Source: Roseovarius sp. A-2 (lineage in GTDB: Bacteria > Pseudomonadota > Alphaproteobacteria > Rhodobacterales > Rhodobacteraceae). From it: a stretch of DNA of 64,000 nt. Position 1 is the first letter of the stretch; every line of letters starts with the position of its first letter. The stretch lies in NCBI RefSeq assembly GCF_002072155.1, contig NZ_BDIY01000001.1:496001-560000 (forward strand). The letters are read 5' to 3'. The translations under genes and the position numbers were made by a program. A model generated the notes under the pieces. The model did no database searches, had not been told where the DNA came from, and saw only the letters and a list, made by a program, of their open reading frames with translations. Shown in pieces: positions 55,108 through 64,000 of the stretch.

Positions 55108-55761
55108 ATGACCCTGTCACCCAAGGATGCTAGCCGCCTTACCCGCGAGATTTGCGGGTTTGCGCCCATCGTACCGGTGCTGGTGATCCATGACGCGCGA
55201 CACGCGCGCCCCCTCGCCGAGGCGCTGATTGCGGGCGGGCTGCCCGCACTCGAGGTCACGCTGCGCACGCCCGCAGCACCCGACGTCATCCGCGCCATGA
55301 GCACGGTGCCGGGCGGGCATGTCGGCGCGGGCACGTTGATCACCCCCGAGGATGTTCGCACCGCCAAGGCCGCCGGCGCAACCTTCGGCGTCTCGCCTGG
55401 CGCGACGGACGCATTGCTGACCGCCTGCGAGGCTGAGGATCTGCCGCTTTTACCCGGTGCCGCCACCGCTACCGAGGCGATGCAATTGCTCGCGCGCGGC
55501 TATGACATGCTCAAGTTCTTTCCCGCCGAGGCGTCGGGCGGTGTGGGCGCACTCAAGGCCATCGGCGCGCCCTTGCCACAGGTCAAGTTCTGTCCGACCG
55601 GTGGCGTCAATCCGGTGAATGCGGCCAGTTACCTGAGCCTGCCCAACGTGCTCTGCGTCGGCGGCAGTTGGGTCGCGCCGCAAGAGCTTGTCGAGGCTGA
55701 ACGATGGGACGAGATCGAATCGCTTGCAAGAAACGCCGCGCAATTGGGATGCATCCTTTGA
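55108..55761 (+). CDS. eda: KDPG/KHG aldolase
   Basis: 217-aa class I aldolase splitting KDPG to pyruvate and glyceraldehyde-3-phosphate. Glu in [10 protein letters not shown] and the Schiff-base Lys in [14 protein letters not shown] are both present, as is [17 protein letters not shown] for phosphate binding. CGGAGG precedes the ATG; the open frame upstream belongs to the end of edd. It lies four bases after edd and overlaps the start of a pgi remnant. Confidence 0.95.
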   Translation: MTLSPKDASRLTREICGFAPIVPVLVIHDARHARPLAEALIAGGLPALEVTLRTPAAPDVIRAMSTVPGGHVGAGTLITPEDVRTAKAAGATFGVSPGATDALLTACEAEDLPLLPGAATATEAMQLLARGYDMLKFFPAEASGGVGALKAIGAPLPQVKFCPTGGVNPVNAASYLSLPNVLCVGGSWVAPQELVEAERWDEIESLARNAAQLGCIL

Positions 55762-56027
55762 CCGATATCAGGCCAAAGCTTGAACAGAACCGTGCGGTAA
55801 CACGTGACCGTGCCATTCCGAGCCTGTTCGACGAGGACACCCGCGCCGTGCTGCCCTATGACCAACGCCTTTCTCGTCTGTCGGCCTATCTGCAACAGCT
55901 GGATATGGAGCGTAACGGCAAGCGCGTGTCCATTGACGGCAGAACGCTCGCGCGGCACCTTCGGTGCGTTTCGCGCGGGATGCGGCAAGGTCCGCAACAG
56001 GCCACAACACCCCAACACTTCGCGTAA
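55749..56027 (+). pseudogene. Remnant of glucose-6-phosphate isomerase (pgi)
   Basis: The frame from 55749 reads (M)[14 protein letters not shown], then [17 protein letters not shown], which resembles a Pgi N-terminus. It passes directly into [18 protein letters not shown] and [14 protein letters not shown], the well-known internal Pgi segment (compare LPYDQ and MESNGK in other Pgi proteins). About 250-300 residues that should lie between are missing, and so is the rest of the enzyme. After this the frame runs into a dispersed repeat. It is best explained as pgi with large deletions, left at the end of zwf-edd-eda. The product could not be an active isomerase. Confidence 0.6.
55948..55979 (+). 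repeat. Dispersed 32-bp repeat, copy 2
   Basis: Identical to the reverse complement of 16545-16576, and similar for a few bases beyond (TGC after one mismatch). It sits exactly where the pgi remnant loses similarity, suggesting a part in the deletion or later insertion there. It contains the small hairpin GCACC/GGTGC. Confidence 0.75.
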
Positions 56028-56061
56028 AAGCGCCCCCCGTCGCGGCGCGCGCCCTCAGCCT

Positions 56062-58827
56062 TCACGTGGTGGCGCGTTCCACGCCTTCGGCGATGGCGGA
56101 GCGGAGTTTTTTCTCCAGTGACACACGTTTGCTTTCGGAGTGGAATTTCAGGCCGAACATGTCCTTGACATAGAAGGTATCGACCACCTGCTCACCATAG
56201 GTGGCGATGACCGCCGAGGCGATATAGACGTTCGAGCGTGCCAGCGTGCGCGTGAGGTCATAGAGCAGGCCAGGGCGGTCGCGGGTGTCGACCTCGATGA
56301 TGGTGTAGACCTCGGAGCCGTCATTGTCGAAGGTGATATGCGTCGGCACGCGAAAGGCGCGTTCGCGTTTCTTGAGCTTGTCGCGGGATTTGATCGCCTC
56401 GCGGGGGACGACCTCGCCGCGCAGGGTCTTTAGGATCATCTGGCGCAAGCGGGGCAGGCGGTCGGTCTCGAACGGGTGGCCGTCGCCGTCCTGTATCCAG
56501 AAGGCGGCGGTGGCGAAGCCGTCCTTGGAGGTGTAGGTGCGGGCGTCAACGACATTGGCCCCCACGAGCGCAAGCGCGCCTGCGAGGCGCGAAAAGATGC
56601 CGGGGTGATCGGCCAGCGCGAAACAGGCACGGGTGGCGTCGCGGTCCTCGTCTATGGCGAGGTCAATGCCGATATCGTCTTCGTGCAGCCCGTGCAGGAG
56701 GCGGGCAAAGACGACATGGGCGGTGACGTGCAAACCCTGCCAGTAGGGCGGGTAATGGCGGGTGGTCTCGTGCTTGAGATCGCGGGCGTCCCATTCGGTG
56801 AGCGCCTCGCGCAGGTTGCGCTTGGCATCGGCGCCGCGCTGTTCGCGGGTGATCGCCTCCATTCCGTCTTCGAGCACGCGGCGGGTCTGGCGGTAGAGCG
56901 CGCGCAGAAGCGAGGCCTTCCAGTTGTTCCAGGTGCCGGGGCCGACGCCGCGAATATCGCAGACGGTAAGCAGGAGCAGCAGGTCGAGCCGCTCGCGGGT
57001 CTGCACCGCCTTGGCGAAATCACGCACGGTGCGGGGATCGGCGATGTCGCGCTTCTGGGCCATGTCGGACATCAGGAGGTGATAGCGCACCAGCCATTCG
57101 GCGGTATCGACCTCTTTGGGTTTCAGCCCGAGGCGTGGCCCCACCTTGCGGGTGATGCGCGCGCCGAGGATCGAGTGATCCTCGTCCCGGCCCTTGCCGA
57201 TATCGTGCATCAGCAGCGCCACATAGAGCACCCGGCGGTTTACGCCTTCTTTCAGGATCGAGGACGAGACCGGCAGTTCCTCGATCAGTTCGCGGCGCTC
57301 GATCTGGGCGAGGTGCGAGATGCATTGGATGATATGTTCGTCCACCGTGTAGTGGTGATACATGTTGAACTGCATCATCGCGACGACCGGCTCAAATTCG
57401 GGGATGAAGGCCGAGAGAATGCCGAGTTCGTTCATCCGCCGCAGGGCGCGTTCGGGGTTGCCGTGTTTCAGTAGCAGGTCGAGAAAGAGTTTCGCCGCGC
57501 GCGGGTCGTTGCGCATATGTCCGTCGATCAGGTGCAGGTTGGCGGTGACCAGCAACATCGCGTCGGGATGGATGAGCATCCCGGTGCGCAGCCCCTCTTC
57601 GAAAAGCCGCAAGAGGTTGAGCGGATCGGAGAGGAATGCGGTCTGGTCGACGATGGCGAGACGTCCGTGGATCTCCACATAGCCCGGCTTGAGTTTCTTG
57701 CGGCGTTTGAGCAGGCGTTGCAGGAGCGGCTCGGATTTGACCTGCGAGGCTTCCAGCTTGGTCAGGAAGATGCGGGTCAGATCGCCCACCGAGGTGGCAT
57801 GGCGGAAATAATCCTGCATGAAGATCTCGACGCCGCGCCGCCCGGCGCTGTCGGAATAGCCCATCCGCGCGGCCACTTCGAGTTGCATGTCGAAGGTGAG
57901 TTGTTCGTTGGGCCGCCCGGAAATCAGGTGCAGGTGACAGCGCACCGCCCAGAGGAAATTCTCGGCGCGCAGGAAGGTGCTGAACTCGTCTCGGGTGAAC
58001 ATGCCGAGCGCTACAAGCTCGCTCACATCCTTCACTCGGTGCAGGTATTTGGCGATCCAGAACAGCGATTGCAGGTCGCGCAGCCCGCCCTTGCCCTCCT
58101 TGACATTGGGCTCGACCATGTAACGCTCGCCCTGTTTTTCGTGGCGCGCGTCGCGTTCTTCCAGCTTGGCTTCGGTGAACTGGCGCTCGCTCCCCTTGAA
58201 GAGATCATTCTGAAGCCGGTGGTTGAGCTCTGCCGCCAGGCGTTCTTCGCCCGCCAGAAACCGGTTTTCCAGGAGCGCCGTGCGGATGGTGAAATCCTCG
58301 GCTCCGAGGCGCAGACAGTCGCGGATGGTGCGGCTGGAATGGCCCACCTTGAGGCGCAGATCCCACAGGATGTAGAGCATCGATTCGATCACGCTCTCGG
58401 CCCAGGGGGTAATCTTGTAGGGGGTCAGGAACAGCAGGTCGACATCCGATTGCGGGGCCATCTCGCCGCGCCCGTAGCCGCCGACGGCGAAGACCGCGAT
58501 GCGCTCGGATTCGGTGGGATTGGGCAGCGGGTGCATGACGCGGGTCGCCAGATCGAGCGTGCTGAGGATGATGCAATCGGTAAGCCAGCAATAGGCGCGG
58601 GTGGCGGGGCGGGCGTCAAAGGGCCGGGCGGCGAAGGCCTCGGCGATGGCGGCACGGCCCGCCTTCATCCGCTCGGACAGGATGGCGACGGCGGCGCGCC
58701 GCAGGGCTGTCATGTCGTCCGCAGCCTCATCGACAGCGCGCGCGAGCGCCGCGCCTGTGGCGGTTTCATCGAAAATCTCCTGCGCCGGACAGATCAGATC
58801 GTCCGGGCAGGGCATGGTCATGATCAT
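56062..58827 (-). CDS. glnD: PII uridylyltransferase/uridylyl-removing enzyme
   Basis: 921-aa nitrogen sensor that adds and removes UMP on PII proteins. The nucleotidyltransferase domain has VGGYGRGEMAPQSDVDLLFL near residue 113, the HD domain has LLMHDIGKGRDEDHSI near the middle, and two ACT domains for glutamine binding lie at the C-terminus (ALADHPGIFSRLAGALALVG; EVDTRDRPGLLYDLTRTLAR). The start has only a distant AGAGG, and near ATGs two and four codons on are alternatives. It follows the LpoA-like gene by 21 bases on the same strand. Confidence 0.96.
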   Translation of the reverse strand: MIMTMPCPDDLICPAQEIFDETATGAALARAVDEAADDMTALRRAAVAILSERMKAGRAAIAEAFAARPFDARPATRAYCWLTDCIILSTLDLATRVMHPLPNPTESERIAVFAVGGYGRGEMAPQSDVDLLFLTPYKITPWAESVIESMLYILWDLRLKVGHSSRTIRDCLRLGAEDFTIRTALLENRFLAGEERLAAELNHRLQNDLFKGSERQFTEAKLEERDARHEKQGERYMVEPNVKEGKGGLRDLQSLFWIAKYLHRVKDVSELVALGMFTRDEFSTFLRAENFLWAVRCHLHLISGRPNEQLTFDMQLEVAARMGYSDSAGRRGVEIFMQDYFRHATSVGDLTRIFLTKLEASQVKSEPLLQRLLKRRKKLKPGYVEIHGRLAIVDQTAFLSDPLNLLRLFEEGLRTGMLIHPDAMLLVTANLHLIDGHMRNDPRAAKLFLDLLLKHGNPERALRRMNELGILSAFIPEFEPVVAMMQFNMYHHYTVDEHIIQCISHLAQIERRELIEELPVSSSILKEGVNRRVLYVALLMHDIGKGRDEDHSILGARITRKVGPRLGLKPKEVDTAEWLVRYHLLMSDMAQKRDIADPRTVRDFAKAVQTRERLDLLLLLTVCDIRGVGPGTWNNWKASLLRALYRQTRRVLEDGMEAITREQRGADAKRNLREALTEWDARDLKHETTRHYPPYWQGLHVTAHVVFARLLHGLHEDDIGIDLAIDEDRDATRACFALADHPGIFSRLAGALALVGANVVDARTYTSKDGFATAAFWIQDGDGHPFETDRLPRLRQMILKTLRGEVVPREAIKSRDKLKKRERAFRVPTHITFDNDGSEVYTIIEVDTRDRPGLLYDLTRTLARSNVYIASAVIATYGEQVVDTFYVKDMFGLKFHSESKRVSLEKKLRSAIAEGVERATT

Positions 58828-58848
58828 GTCAGGGTCTGGACCTCTGCG

Positions 58849-60021
58849 TCAAAATCCGGCCCCGCCAAAGCTTTGCGGTGCGGGCGAGAGGATCGTGACC
58901 TGCTGGTCGATGATCGTGGCCACCGCGAGACCGCGCTCGTTGGTGCCATCCGCACGCAGGCGGAAGACGCCGTTCACCCCTTGAAAGCCGGCCGGTTGCG
59001 TGAGGTTGGCGCGCCCTAGATCCTGGCCGGATTTCGCAAGCGCACCGATGGCGGCGAGGCCGTCATAGGCCAGCCCCGCGATGGGATGCGGCGCGCGCGC
59101 GTTCGCAGCCTGGAACCGGCTGTTGAAACGTGCCGTGCGGTTCGGGTCGGGCAGGGTGAACCAGCCACCCTGAACGCCTGGCAACGCCAGCGTCTGCGGC
59201 GGCGTGTCCCACCGGCTCAGGCCGATATATTGCACCCGGTCGGGGCCAAGCCCGTTCTCGGGCAGCATCTGCGAGAAGAGTGGCAGGGCGCCGGCCGTAT
59301 TGGCGGTGAGGAAGATCGCGTCGGCGGCGTTGGTCTCGGCGGTTTGCCGGATATTGGGCACGGCATTGAGCACGCCGTCCTGCGAGAATTCATAGCCCAC
59401 GCTGCCCGCCAGCGTGGCACCGTTGGCGCGAACTGCCTGTTCGATCGCCGCGCGCCCCAGCCGCCCGGCGAGATTGTCGGAATAGACCGCCATGATCCGC
59501 GATTTGCCCTGACGGGTGGCATATTCCGCCAGCCGGTCGGCGGTTGTTTCGAAGGTCTGGCCGAGGATGAACAGATTTCCACCCGCGATGGTCGGGTTGT
59601 TGGAGAAGGCCAGCACGTTGATGTTGCGCGGGGCCACGGCAACGGCCACGGCATTGGCCGATTCGGCGTGCAGCGGCCCGATGATGATGCGCGCGCCGTC
59701 CTCGACGGCGTTCAGTGCGGCCTGTCGTGCCTGCTCCGCCTGACCGGCGGTGCCGTAGACCCGTAGATCGATCTGCACACCCGAAAGATCGGAGACCGCG
59801 AGGCGCGCGGCGCTTTCGAGATCGCGGGCCAGTTGGCCTTCCTGAGCATCAGCCGAGCCATGCGGCACCAGCAGCGCCACCGGCACGGCCCCGCGTGTCG
59901 GTGTGCCACCGCCCCCGGTGGTCACGGTCGAGACCGGCCCGCAGGCGGCGAGCAGGAGGATGACGAGGCCTGCCATAAGGCGGGTGAACGGCTTGCGGAT
60001 GACGTCTAAAACGGCGAACAT
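58849..60021 (-). CDS. LpoA-like lipoprotein, penicillin-binding protein activator
   Basis: 390-aa lipoprotein with a type I periplasmic-binding fold. The lipobox LLLAACG is at about residues 22-28, so it is lipidated at Cys27 and faces the periplasm. The body begins VPVALLVPHGSADAQEGQLA and carries ARIIIGPLHAESANAVAVAV. It is divergent from rsmI, with yraN behind, the same neighbourhood that LpoA/YraM has in many proteobacteria. It probably stimulates peptidoglycan synthesis; small-molecule binding is not excluded. Confidence 0.88.
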   Translation of the reverse strand: MFAVLDVIRKPFTRLMAGLVILLLAACGPVSTVTTGGGGTPTRGAVPVALLVPHGSADAQEGQLARDLESAARLAVSDLSGVQIDLRVYGTAGQAEQARQAALNAVEDGARIIIGPLHAESANAVAVAVAPRNINVLAFSNNPTIAGGNLFILGQTFETTADRLAEYATRQGKSRIMAVYSDNLAGRLGRAAIEQAVRANGATLAGSVGYEFSQDGVLNAVPNIRQTAETNAADAIFLTANTAGALPLFSQMLPENGLGPDRVQYIGLSRWDTPPQTLALPGVQGGWFTLPDPNRTARFNSRFQAANARAPHPIAGLAYDGLAAIGALAKSGQDLGRANLTQPAGFQGVNGVFRLRADGTNERGLAVATIIDQQVTILSPAPQSFGGAGF

Positions 60022-60104
60022 GTTTCGGTCTCACTCCCTGTTGCGTTTTGCCTGAGGCCAGACACGATTGTGGACGATCATAACCGTCATATGGAGCGGG
60101 TCCA

Positions 60105-60983
60105 ATGGTGAATCCCGACAAGCAGAAACTGGCCGCGGGGCTGTATCTCATTGCCACGCCGATCGGGGCGGCACGTGACATCACGCTGCGCGCGCTCGAT
60201 CTGCTGGCGGCGGCGGATGTGCTGGTGGCCGAGGACACGCGCAGCCTGCGGCGGTTGATGGATATTCACGGCGTGCGCCTCGGGGATCGACCGCTCTGGC
60301 CCTATCACGATCACAATGGCGCGCGCATGCGACCGCGAATCATGGCGGCGCTGGCGGCGGGAAAATCGGTGCTTTACGCGTCCGAGGCGGGCACGCCGAT
60401 GGTGGCCGATCCAGGGTTCGATCTGGGGCGCGCGGCGGTGGCCGAAGGGTTCGATCTGATCTCCGCGCCGGGCCCGTCGGCGGTGATAACGGCGCTCACC
60501 TTGTCGGGATTGCCTACAGATCGGTTCCTCTTTGCGGGGTTCCTGCCCAACACATCGGGCAAGCGCAAGACCGCGCTGGGCGAGGTGGCAGAGGTGCCCG
60601 CGACGCTGGTGTTCTACGAATCCCCCAAGCGCGTGGCGGCGATGCTGCGCGACGCGGCGGAGGTGCTGGGCGCGGCCCGGCCGGCGGCACTCTGCCGGGA
60701 GATCACCAAGAAATTCGAGGAGGTGCGGCGCGGGACATTGGCAGAACTGGCCGAGGCCTGCGCCGATGCGGCGCCCAAGGGCGAGATCGTTGTCGTGGTG
60801 GGGCGTGGGGATTCAGGGAATATTAGTGAAATCGATCTAGACACGGTGTTGCGCGAGGCGTTGCAGGCGGGATCGGTGCGGGATGCCTCCGATCAGGTGG
60901 CGGCACGGCTGCGGCTGCCGCGGCGCAAGGTTTATCAGCGGGCACTGGTGCTGGCGGCGGAGCGTGAAGGAGGCGAGAGATGA
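60105..60983 (+). CDS. rsmI: 16S rRNA (cytidine1402-2'-O)-methyltransferase
   Basis: 292-aa SAM-dependent methyltransferase of the tetrapyrrole-methylase fold acting on the 30S decoding centre. LAAGLYLIATPIGAARDITL at the start, DVLVAEDTRSLRRLMDIHGV, LYASEAGTPMVADPGFDLGR and SAPGPSAVITALTLSGLP are family hallmarks. Its stop overlaps the yraN start (ATGA). Confidence 0.96.
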   Translation: MVNPDKQKLAAGLYLIATPIGAARDITLRALDLLAAADVLVAEDTRSLRRLMDIHGVRLGDRPLWPYHDHNGARMRPRIMAALAAGKSVLYASEAGTPMVADPGFDLGRAAVAEGFDLISAPGPSAVITALTLSGLPTDRFLFAGFLPNTSGKRKTALGEVAEVPATLVFYESPKRVAAMLRDAAEVLGAARPAALCREITKKFEEVRRGTLAELAEACADAAPKGEIVVVVGRGDSGNISEIDLDTVLREALQAGSVRDASDQVAARLRLPRRKVYQRALVLAAEREGGER

Positions 60984-61399
60984 GGCAGACGAGTTTCGAT
61001 TTCGAGGCCCCGGTGGTCGTCGCTGAGGTCGCGCCGCGCCGGGAGCGTGGCCTGCGGGCCTACCTGTCGGGCTGTGCGGCGGAGGATGCCGCGCTGCGCG
61101 CCTATGAGGCGCGGGGCGCAAAGCTTCTGGAACGGCGCTGGCGGGGGACGGGCGGGGAGATCGACCTGATCCTGCGTGAACCCGACAGTTACGTGTTTTG
61201 CGAGGTGAAGAAGGCGGCGACTTTCGATCGGGCGCTGGAGCGGATCCGTCAGGGGCAGGTGCAGCGGATTTTCACGGCGGCGTCGGAATATCTGGGGCAC
61301 ACGCCCGAAGGGCAGCTGGCATTGGTGCGATTTGATCTTGTTCTGGTCAACGCCATCGGCGATCTGCGCCTGATGGAAAACGCCTTCGAACATTTCTGA
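60980..61399 (+). CDS. yraN: YraN family (UPF0102) nuclease-like protein
   Basis: 139-aa protein with the restriction-endonuclease-like core of the YraN family: ERRWRGTGGEIDLILREPD followed by YVFCEVKKAATFDRAL (Glu, Asp, Glu-x-Lys pattern). Its cellular role is unknown. It overlaps rsmI, a very common neighbour. Confidence 0.92.
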   Translation: MRQTSFDFEAPVVVAEVAPRRERGLRAYLSGCAAEDAALRAYEARGAKLLERRWRGTGGEIDLILREPDSYVFCEVKKAATFDRALERIRQGQVQRIFTAASEYLGHTPEGQLALVRFDLVLVNAIGDLRLMENAFEHF

Positions 61400-61457
61400 A
61401 TTGCACCTCTGCGCGGCATGGCGCATGTAAGTGGCGGATCGCAACAGGGGGTCGCCC

Positions 61458-62393
61458 ATGAAAATCGCCTTTCAGATGGACCCGATCGGGCCGATTGACA
61501 TCAATGCCGACAGTACGTTCCGGCTGGCCGAAGACGCGCAGGCGCGGGGGCATGAGCTGTTCTATTACCTGCCCGAGCGGCTGGCCTATGACGAGGGGCG
61601 GATCACCGCGCGGGGCTGGCCGCTGACGGTGCAGCGGGTGGCGGGGGACCATTTCAGCCTGGGGCAGGAGCAGACTGTCGATCTGGGCGAGTTCGACGTG
61701 GTCTGGCTACGGCAGGATCCGCCTTTTGACATGTTCTACATCACCACCACGCATCTGTTGCAGCGGCTGAGCCCCGGCACGCTGGTGGTCAATGATCCGT
61801 TCTGGGTGCGAAATTATCCCGAGAAACTGCTGATCCTCGATTTTCCGGACTTGATGCCGCCGACCACCATTGCGCGCGATATAGGGACGATCAAGGATTT
61901 CCGCGCGCGTCACGGCGACGTGATCATCAAGCCGCTTTACGGCAATGGTGGAGCAGGGGTGTTTCATCTGCCGCAATCCGACCGCAACCTCGCGAGCCTG
62001 CACGAGATGTTCACCGGGTTCAGCCGTGAGCCATTGATCGTGCAGAAATATCTGCCTGCGGTGAGCAAGGGTGACAAGCGGGTGATCCTCGTCGACGGGG
62101 AACCGATTGGCGCGATAAACCGGGTGCCCGCGCAGGGCGAGACGCGGTCGAACATGCATGTCGGCGGGCGCGCCGAGAGGGTCGAGATGACTGCGCGCGA
62201 CCGCGAGATCTGCGACCGGATCGGGCCGCTATTGCGCGACAAGGGTCAGATTTTCGTCGGCATCGACGTGATCGGCGACTACCTGACCGAGATCAACGTA
62301 ACCTCGCCCACCGGGCTGCAGGAGCTTGAGCGCTTCGACGGCACAAATGGCGCCGGGCTGATCTGGGACGCGATCGAGTCGCGGCGGGCGTGA
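61458..62393 (+). CDS. gshB: Glutathione synthetase
   Basis: 311-aa ATP-grasp ligase joining gamma-glutamylcysteine and glycine. It begins [20 protein letters not shown] and has [20 protein letters not shown], the glycine-rich loop [13 protein letters not shown], and the C-terminal metal/substrate region [26 protein letters not shown] lies 6 bases before the ATG; the nine-codon upstream extension is not needed. It overlaps the hydrolase gene behind it by four bases. Confidence 0.96.
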   Translation: MKIAFQMDPIGPIDINADSTFRLAEDAQARGHELFYYLPERLAYDEGRITARGWPLTVQRVAGDHFSLGQEQTVDLGEFDVVWLRQDPPFDMFYITTTHLLQRLSPGTLVVNDPFWVRNYPEKLLILDFPDLMPPTTIARDIGTIKDFRARHGDVIIKPLYGNGGAGVFHLPQSDRNLASLHEMFTGFSREPLIVQKYLPAVSKGDKRVILVDGEPIGAINRVPAQGETRSNMHVGGRAERVEMTARDREICDRIGPLLRDKGQIFVGIDVIGDYLTEINVTSPTGLQELERFDGTNGAGLIWDAIESRRA

Positions 62394-63268
62394 GCTGGCA
62401 ACTGGCGCTTCTGAACCGGCATCTGCGCTGGTTTGAGAAGCCGGCACTGGCACGGTTGCCGGTGGAGCGATTGCGGCGGTCGTTCGAGATCAAGTCGAAG
62501 ATTTACTTTCACGCGCCGCTTGGAAGCGCCTATCGGCGTGACACACTTGCCAGCGTCCCGGTGCAATGGGCGCAGGCACGCGGTGCGGTTGGGGATCCGG
62601 TGATCCTTTACCTGCATGGCGGTGCCTATGTCTTCGGCTCTTCCGACACGCATCGCGCGATGCTGGCGAAGCTCTCGGCGCTGACCGGGCTGCGCGCCTG
62701 CCTGCCAGACTACCGCCTTGCACCCGACCATGCCTTTCCGGCGCAGATTGAGGATGCGCTGGCCTGTTACCGGGCGCTGAGGGCCGAGCATGAGGTGATT
62801 ATCGGCGGGGACAGCGCGGGCGGTGCATTGGCGCTCGCGCTCTTGCACGAGATCCTAAAGCAGGAGATTGCGCGGCCGAAGGGTGTTTTCGCCCTGTCGC
62901 CGCTGGCGGACATGACATTTTCGGGCGCGTCAATCACCGAGAACGCCGCGCGCGACGTGGTGCTGTCGCCCAGGCGGATCGGCGAGATGCGCGATATGTT
63001 CCTGCCGGGGCAGGACCCGGGCGATCCGCGCGCCTCGCCGTTGCGAGGCGATTATGCCGGTGCGCCACCGGTCTGGATGGCGGTCGGCGATACCGAGATC
63101 CTGCGCGATGACGCGCTGCGGATGCAGGCGGTGCTGGAGGCGCAGGGGGTGACAAGCGTGCTGCATGTCAAACGCGATTACCCGCATGTCTGGCCGCTGT
63201 TTCACAATATCCTGCCCGAGGCCAAGGCGACCTTGCGTGATCTGGCGGGGTGGATCAGCTCTCTTTGA
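62390..63268 (+). CDS. Alpha/beta hydrolase, hormone-sensitive-lipase type
   Basis: 292-aa esterase/lipase-like protein. It shows the oxyanion motif [12 protein letters not shown], the nucleophile elbow [13 protein letters not shown] with catalytic Ser, Asp in [11 protein letters not shown] and His near [10 protein letters not shown]. The start is a GTG overlapping the gshB stop (GTGA), so the two are translated together. Natural substrate unknown. Its end overlaps the converging comM gene by 14 bases. Confidence 0.88.
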   Translation: MSWQLALLNRHLRWFEKPALARLPVERLRRSFEIKSKIYFHAPLGSAYRRDTLASVPVQWAQARGAVGDPVILYLHGGAYVFGSSDTHRAMLAKLSALTGLRACLPDYRLAPDHAFPAQIEDALACYRALRAEHEVIIGGDSAGGALALALLHEILKQEIARPKGVFALSPLADMTFSGASITENAARDVVLSPRRIGEMRDMFLPGQDPGDPRASPLRGDYAGAPPVWMAVGDTEILRDDALRMQAVLEAQGVTSVLHVKRDYPHVWPLFHNILPEAKATLRDLAGWISSL

Positions 63269-64000
63269 GGGTGCCGATGCGAAAGCTGACGGCCTCGGCG
63301 ACATGGGGGTGGCGCACCGCATCTTCACCGTCGAGATCGGCGATGGTGCGGGCCACGCGCAGCACCCGGTGATAGCCGCGCGCGGTCAATCCGAAGCGGT
63401 CGGCGACGCGCGTGAGCAGCGCGCGGCCCTCTGCATCGGGCGTGGCGATCTCTTCCAGGGCCTCGCCTTCGGCATCGGCATTGAGGCGCATATCGGGCCG
63501 GTCGGCGAAGCGGGTCTGTTGCACCGCCCGCGCCGTCGCGACCCGCGCGGCGACCTGAGAAGATGTGTCGCCCGAGGCGGGCAGATCGAGATCGGTGAAG
63601 GCGACGGGCGGCACCTCGACCCGCAGGTCGAAACGATCCATCAGCGGGCCGGAAATGCGGCCCATGTAATCCTCGCCGCAGTTAGGTGCGCGCGAGCAGG
63701 CGCGGGCCGGGTCGCTGAGATAGCCGCATTTGCACGGGTTGGCGGCAGCCACCAGCATGAAGCGGCAGGGATATTTCACGTGCGCATTGGCGCGGGCGAT
63801 CATCACCTCGCCGGTCTCGATCGGCTGGCGCAGCGTTTCCAGTACGGTGCGCGGAAACTCGGGAAATTCATCCATGAAGAGCACGCCGTTATGCGCAAGG
63901 CTGATCTCGCCCGGGGCGGCACGCCTGCCGCCACCGACGATGGCCGCCATCGAGGCGGTGTGATGCGGTTCGCGGAAGGGGCGGCTGCGATTGATCCCGC
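63255..64000 (-). CDS. YifB/ComM-type Mg-chelatase-like AAA ATPase (N-terminus beyond window)
   Basis: C-terminal 248 codons of a ComM-family AAA+ protein, which continues past the right edge. It shows RPFREPHHTASMAAIVGGG, LAHNGVLFMDEFPEF (Walker B), the cysteine segment CKCGYLSDPARACSRAPNC, RISGPLMDRFDLRVEVPP with an Arg finger, and the C-terminal LTARGYHRVLRVARTIADLD. ComM acts in natural transformation as a branch-migration helicase in other bacteria. It is convergent with the hydrolase gene. Confidence 0.94.
   Translation of the reverse strand, partial: GINRSRPFREPHHTASMAAIVGGGRRAAPGEISLAHNGVLFMDEFPEFPRTVLETLRQPIETGEVMIARANAHVKYPCRFMLVAAANPCKCGYLSDPARACSRAPNCGEDYMGRISGPLMDRFDLRVEVPPVAFTDLDLPASGDTSSQVAARVATARAVQQTRFADRPDMRLNADAEGEALEEIATPDAEGRALLTRVADRFGLTARGYHRVLRVARTIADLDGEDAVRHPHVAEAVSFRIGTLKES

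Noticed and set aside
57517..59019. Long plus-strand frame opposite glnD.
   Set aside because: It runs opposite the conserved glnD and LpoA-like genes and shows no domain; it is a composition shadow.

Overview
The window looks like chromosomal DNA of an aerobic marine-type alphaproteobacterium of the Rhodobacterales (Roseobacter group). G+C is high. Genes sit in tight operons with ATGA/GTGA overlaps. Several hallmark gene sets are present: a Smo-type polyol transporter with MtlK and fructokinase, a ScfR-type acyl-CoA regulator, a TctABC transporter, and the rsmI-yraN-gshB block with a divergent LpoA-like lipoprotein. I see no prophage, CRISPR array, rRNA or intact insertion sequence.

Layout. 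(1) 1-11.9 kb: a PAS hybrid kinase/OmpR-type regulator pair diverges from a LIV-type ABC importer operon. That operon is bracketed by two acyl-CoA ligases, and two small membrane proteins lie between the permeases. (2) 12-20 kb: housekeeping and scattered genes (amino-acid oxidase, rpmJ, tRNA-Val, N-formylglutamate amidohydrolase-like, orphan Tat-exported binding protein, lytic transglycosylase, ssb, typA). (3) 20-40 kb: what reads as an oxalate locus. The minus-strand genes are an isochorismatase-like hydrolase, sucC, sucD, a second divergent SucCD-type ligase pair and a quinone-oxidoreductase-like gene. The plus-strand genes are a GntR regulator, oxalyl-CoA decarboxylase, formyl-CoA transferase, a 10-formyl-THF hydrolase-like formyltransferase, formate-THF ligase, a universal stress protein and TctCBA. 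A ScfR-type regulator and a divergent ketopantoate-reductase-like gene follow. (4) 40-43.8 kb: a degraded gene, a SulP transporter, a universal stress protein and a gene-poor stretch. (5) 43.8-56 kb: LacI-regulated polyol uptake and oxidation, then zwf-edd-eda with a remnant of pgi. (6) 56-64 kb: glnD, LpoA-like, rsmI, yraN, gshB, an alpha/beta hydrolase and the end of comM.

How the genes may work together. In the oxalate locus, TctCBA could import the dicarboxylate. Frc moves CoA from formyl-CoA to oxalate, and Oxc decarboxylates oxalyl-CoA. The formyl unit can enter the folate pool through Fhs and the formyltransferase. The PanE-like protein could reduce oxalyl-CoA to glyoxylate, as PanE2 does in Methylobacterium. 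The palindrome TGGTATACCA, or a close variant, overlaps the core promoters of gntR, of the hydrolase-sucCD genes and of the second ligase pair. This predicts one GntR regulon and makes the second SucCD-type pair a candidate oxalate- (or malate-) CoA ligase. The ScfR gene and the PanE-like gene share a separate 11-bp inverted repeat.

Other regulatory sequence seen: 11-bp-spaced CGAAA repeats ahead of the ABC operon, a LacI palindrome in two promoters, and a different LacI-type palindrome plus a 30-codon ORF ahead of zwf. All functional links are inferred from sequence reading alone; no database search was possible.
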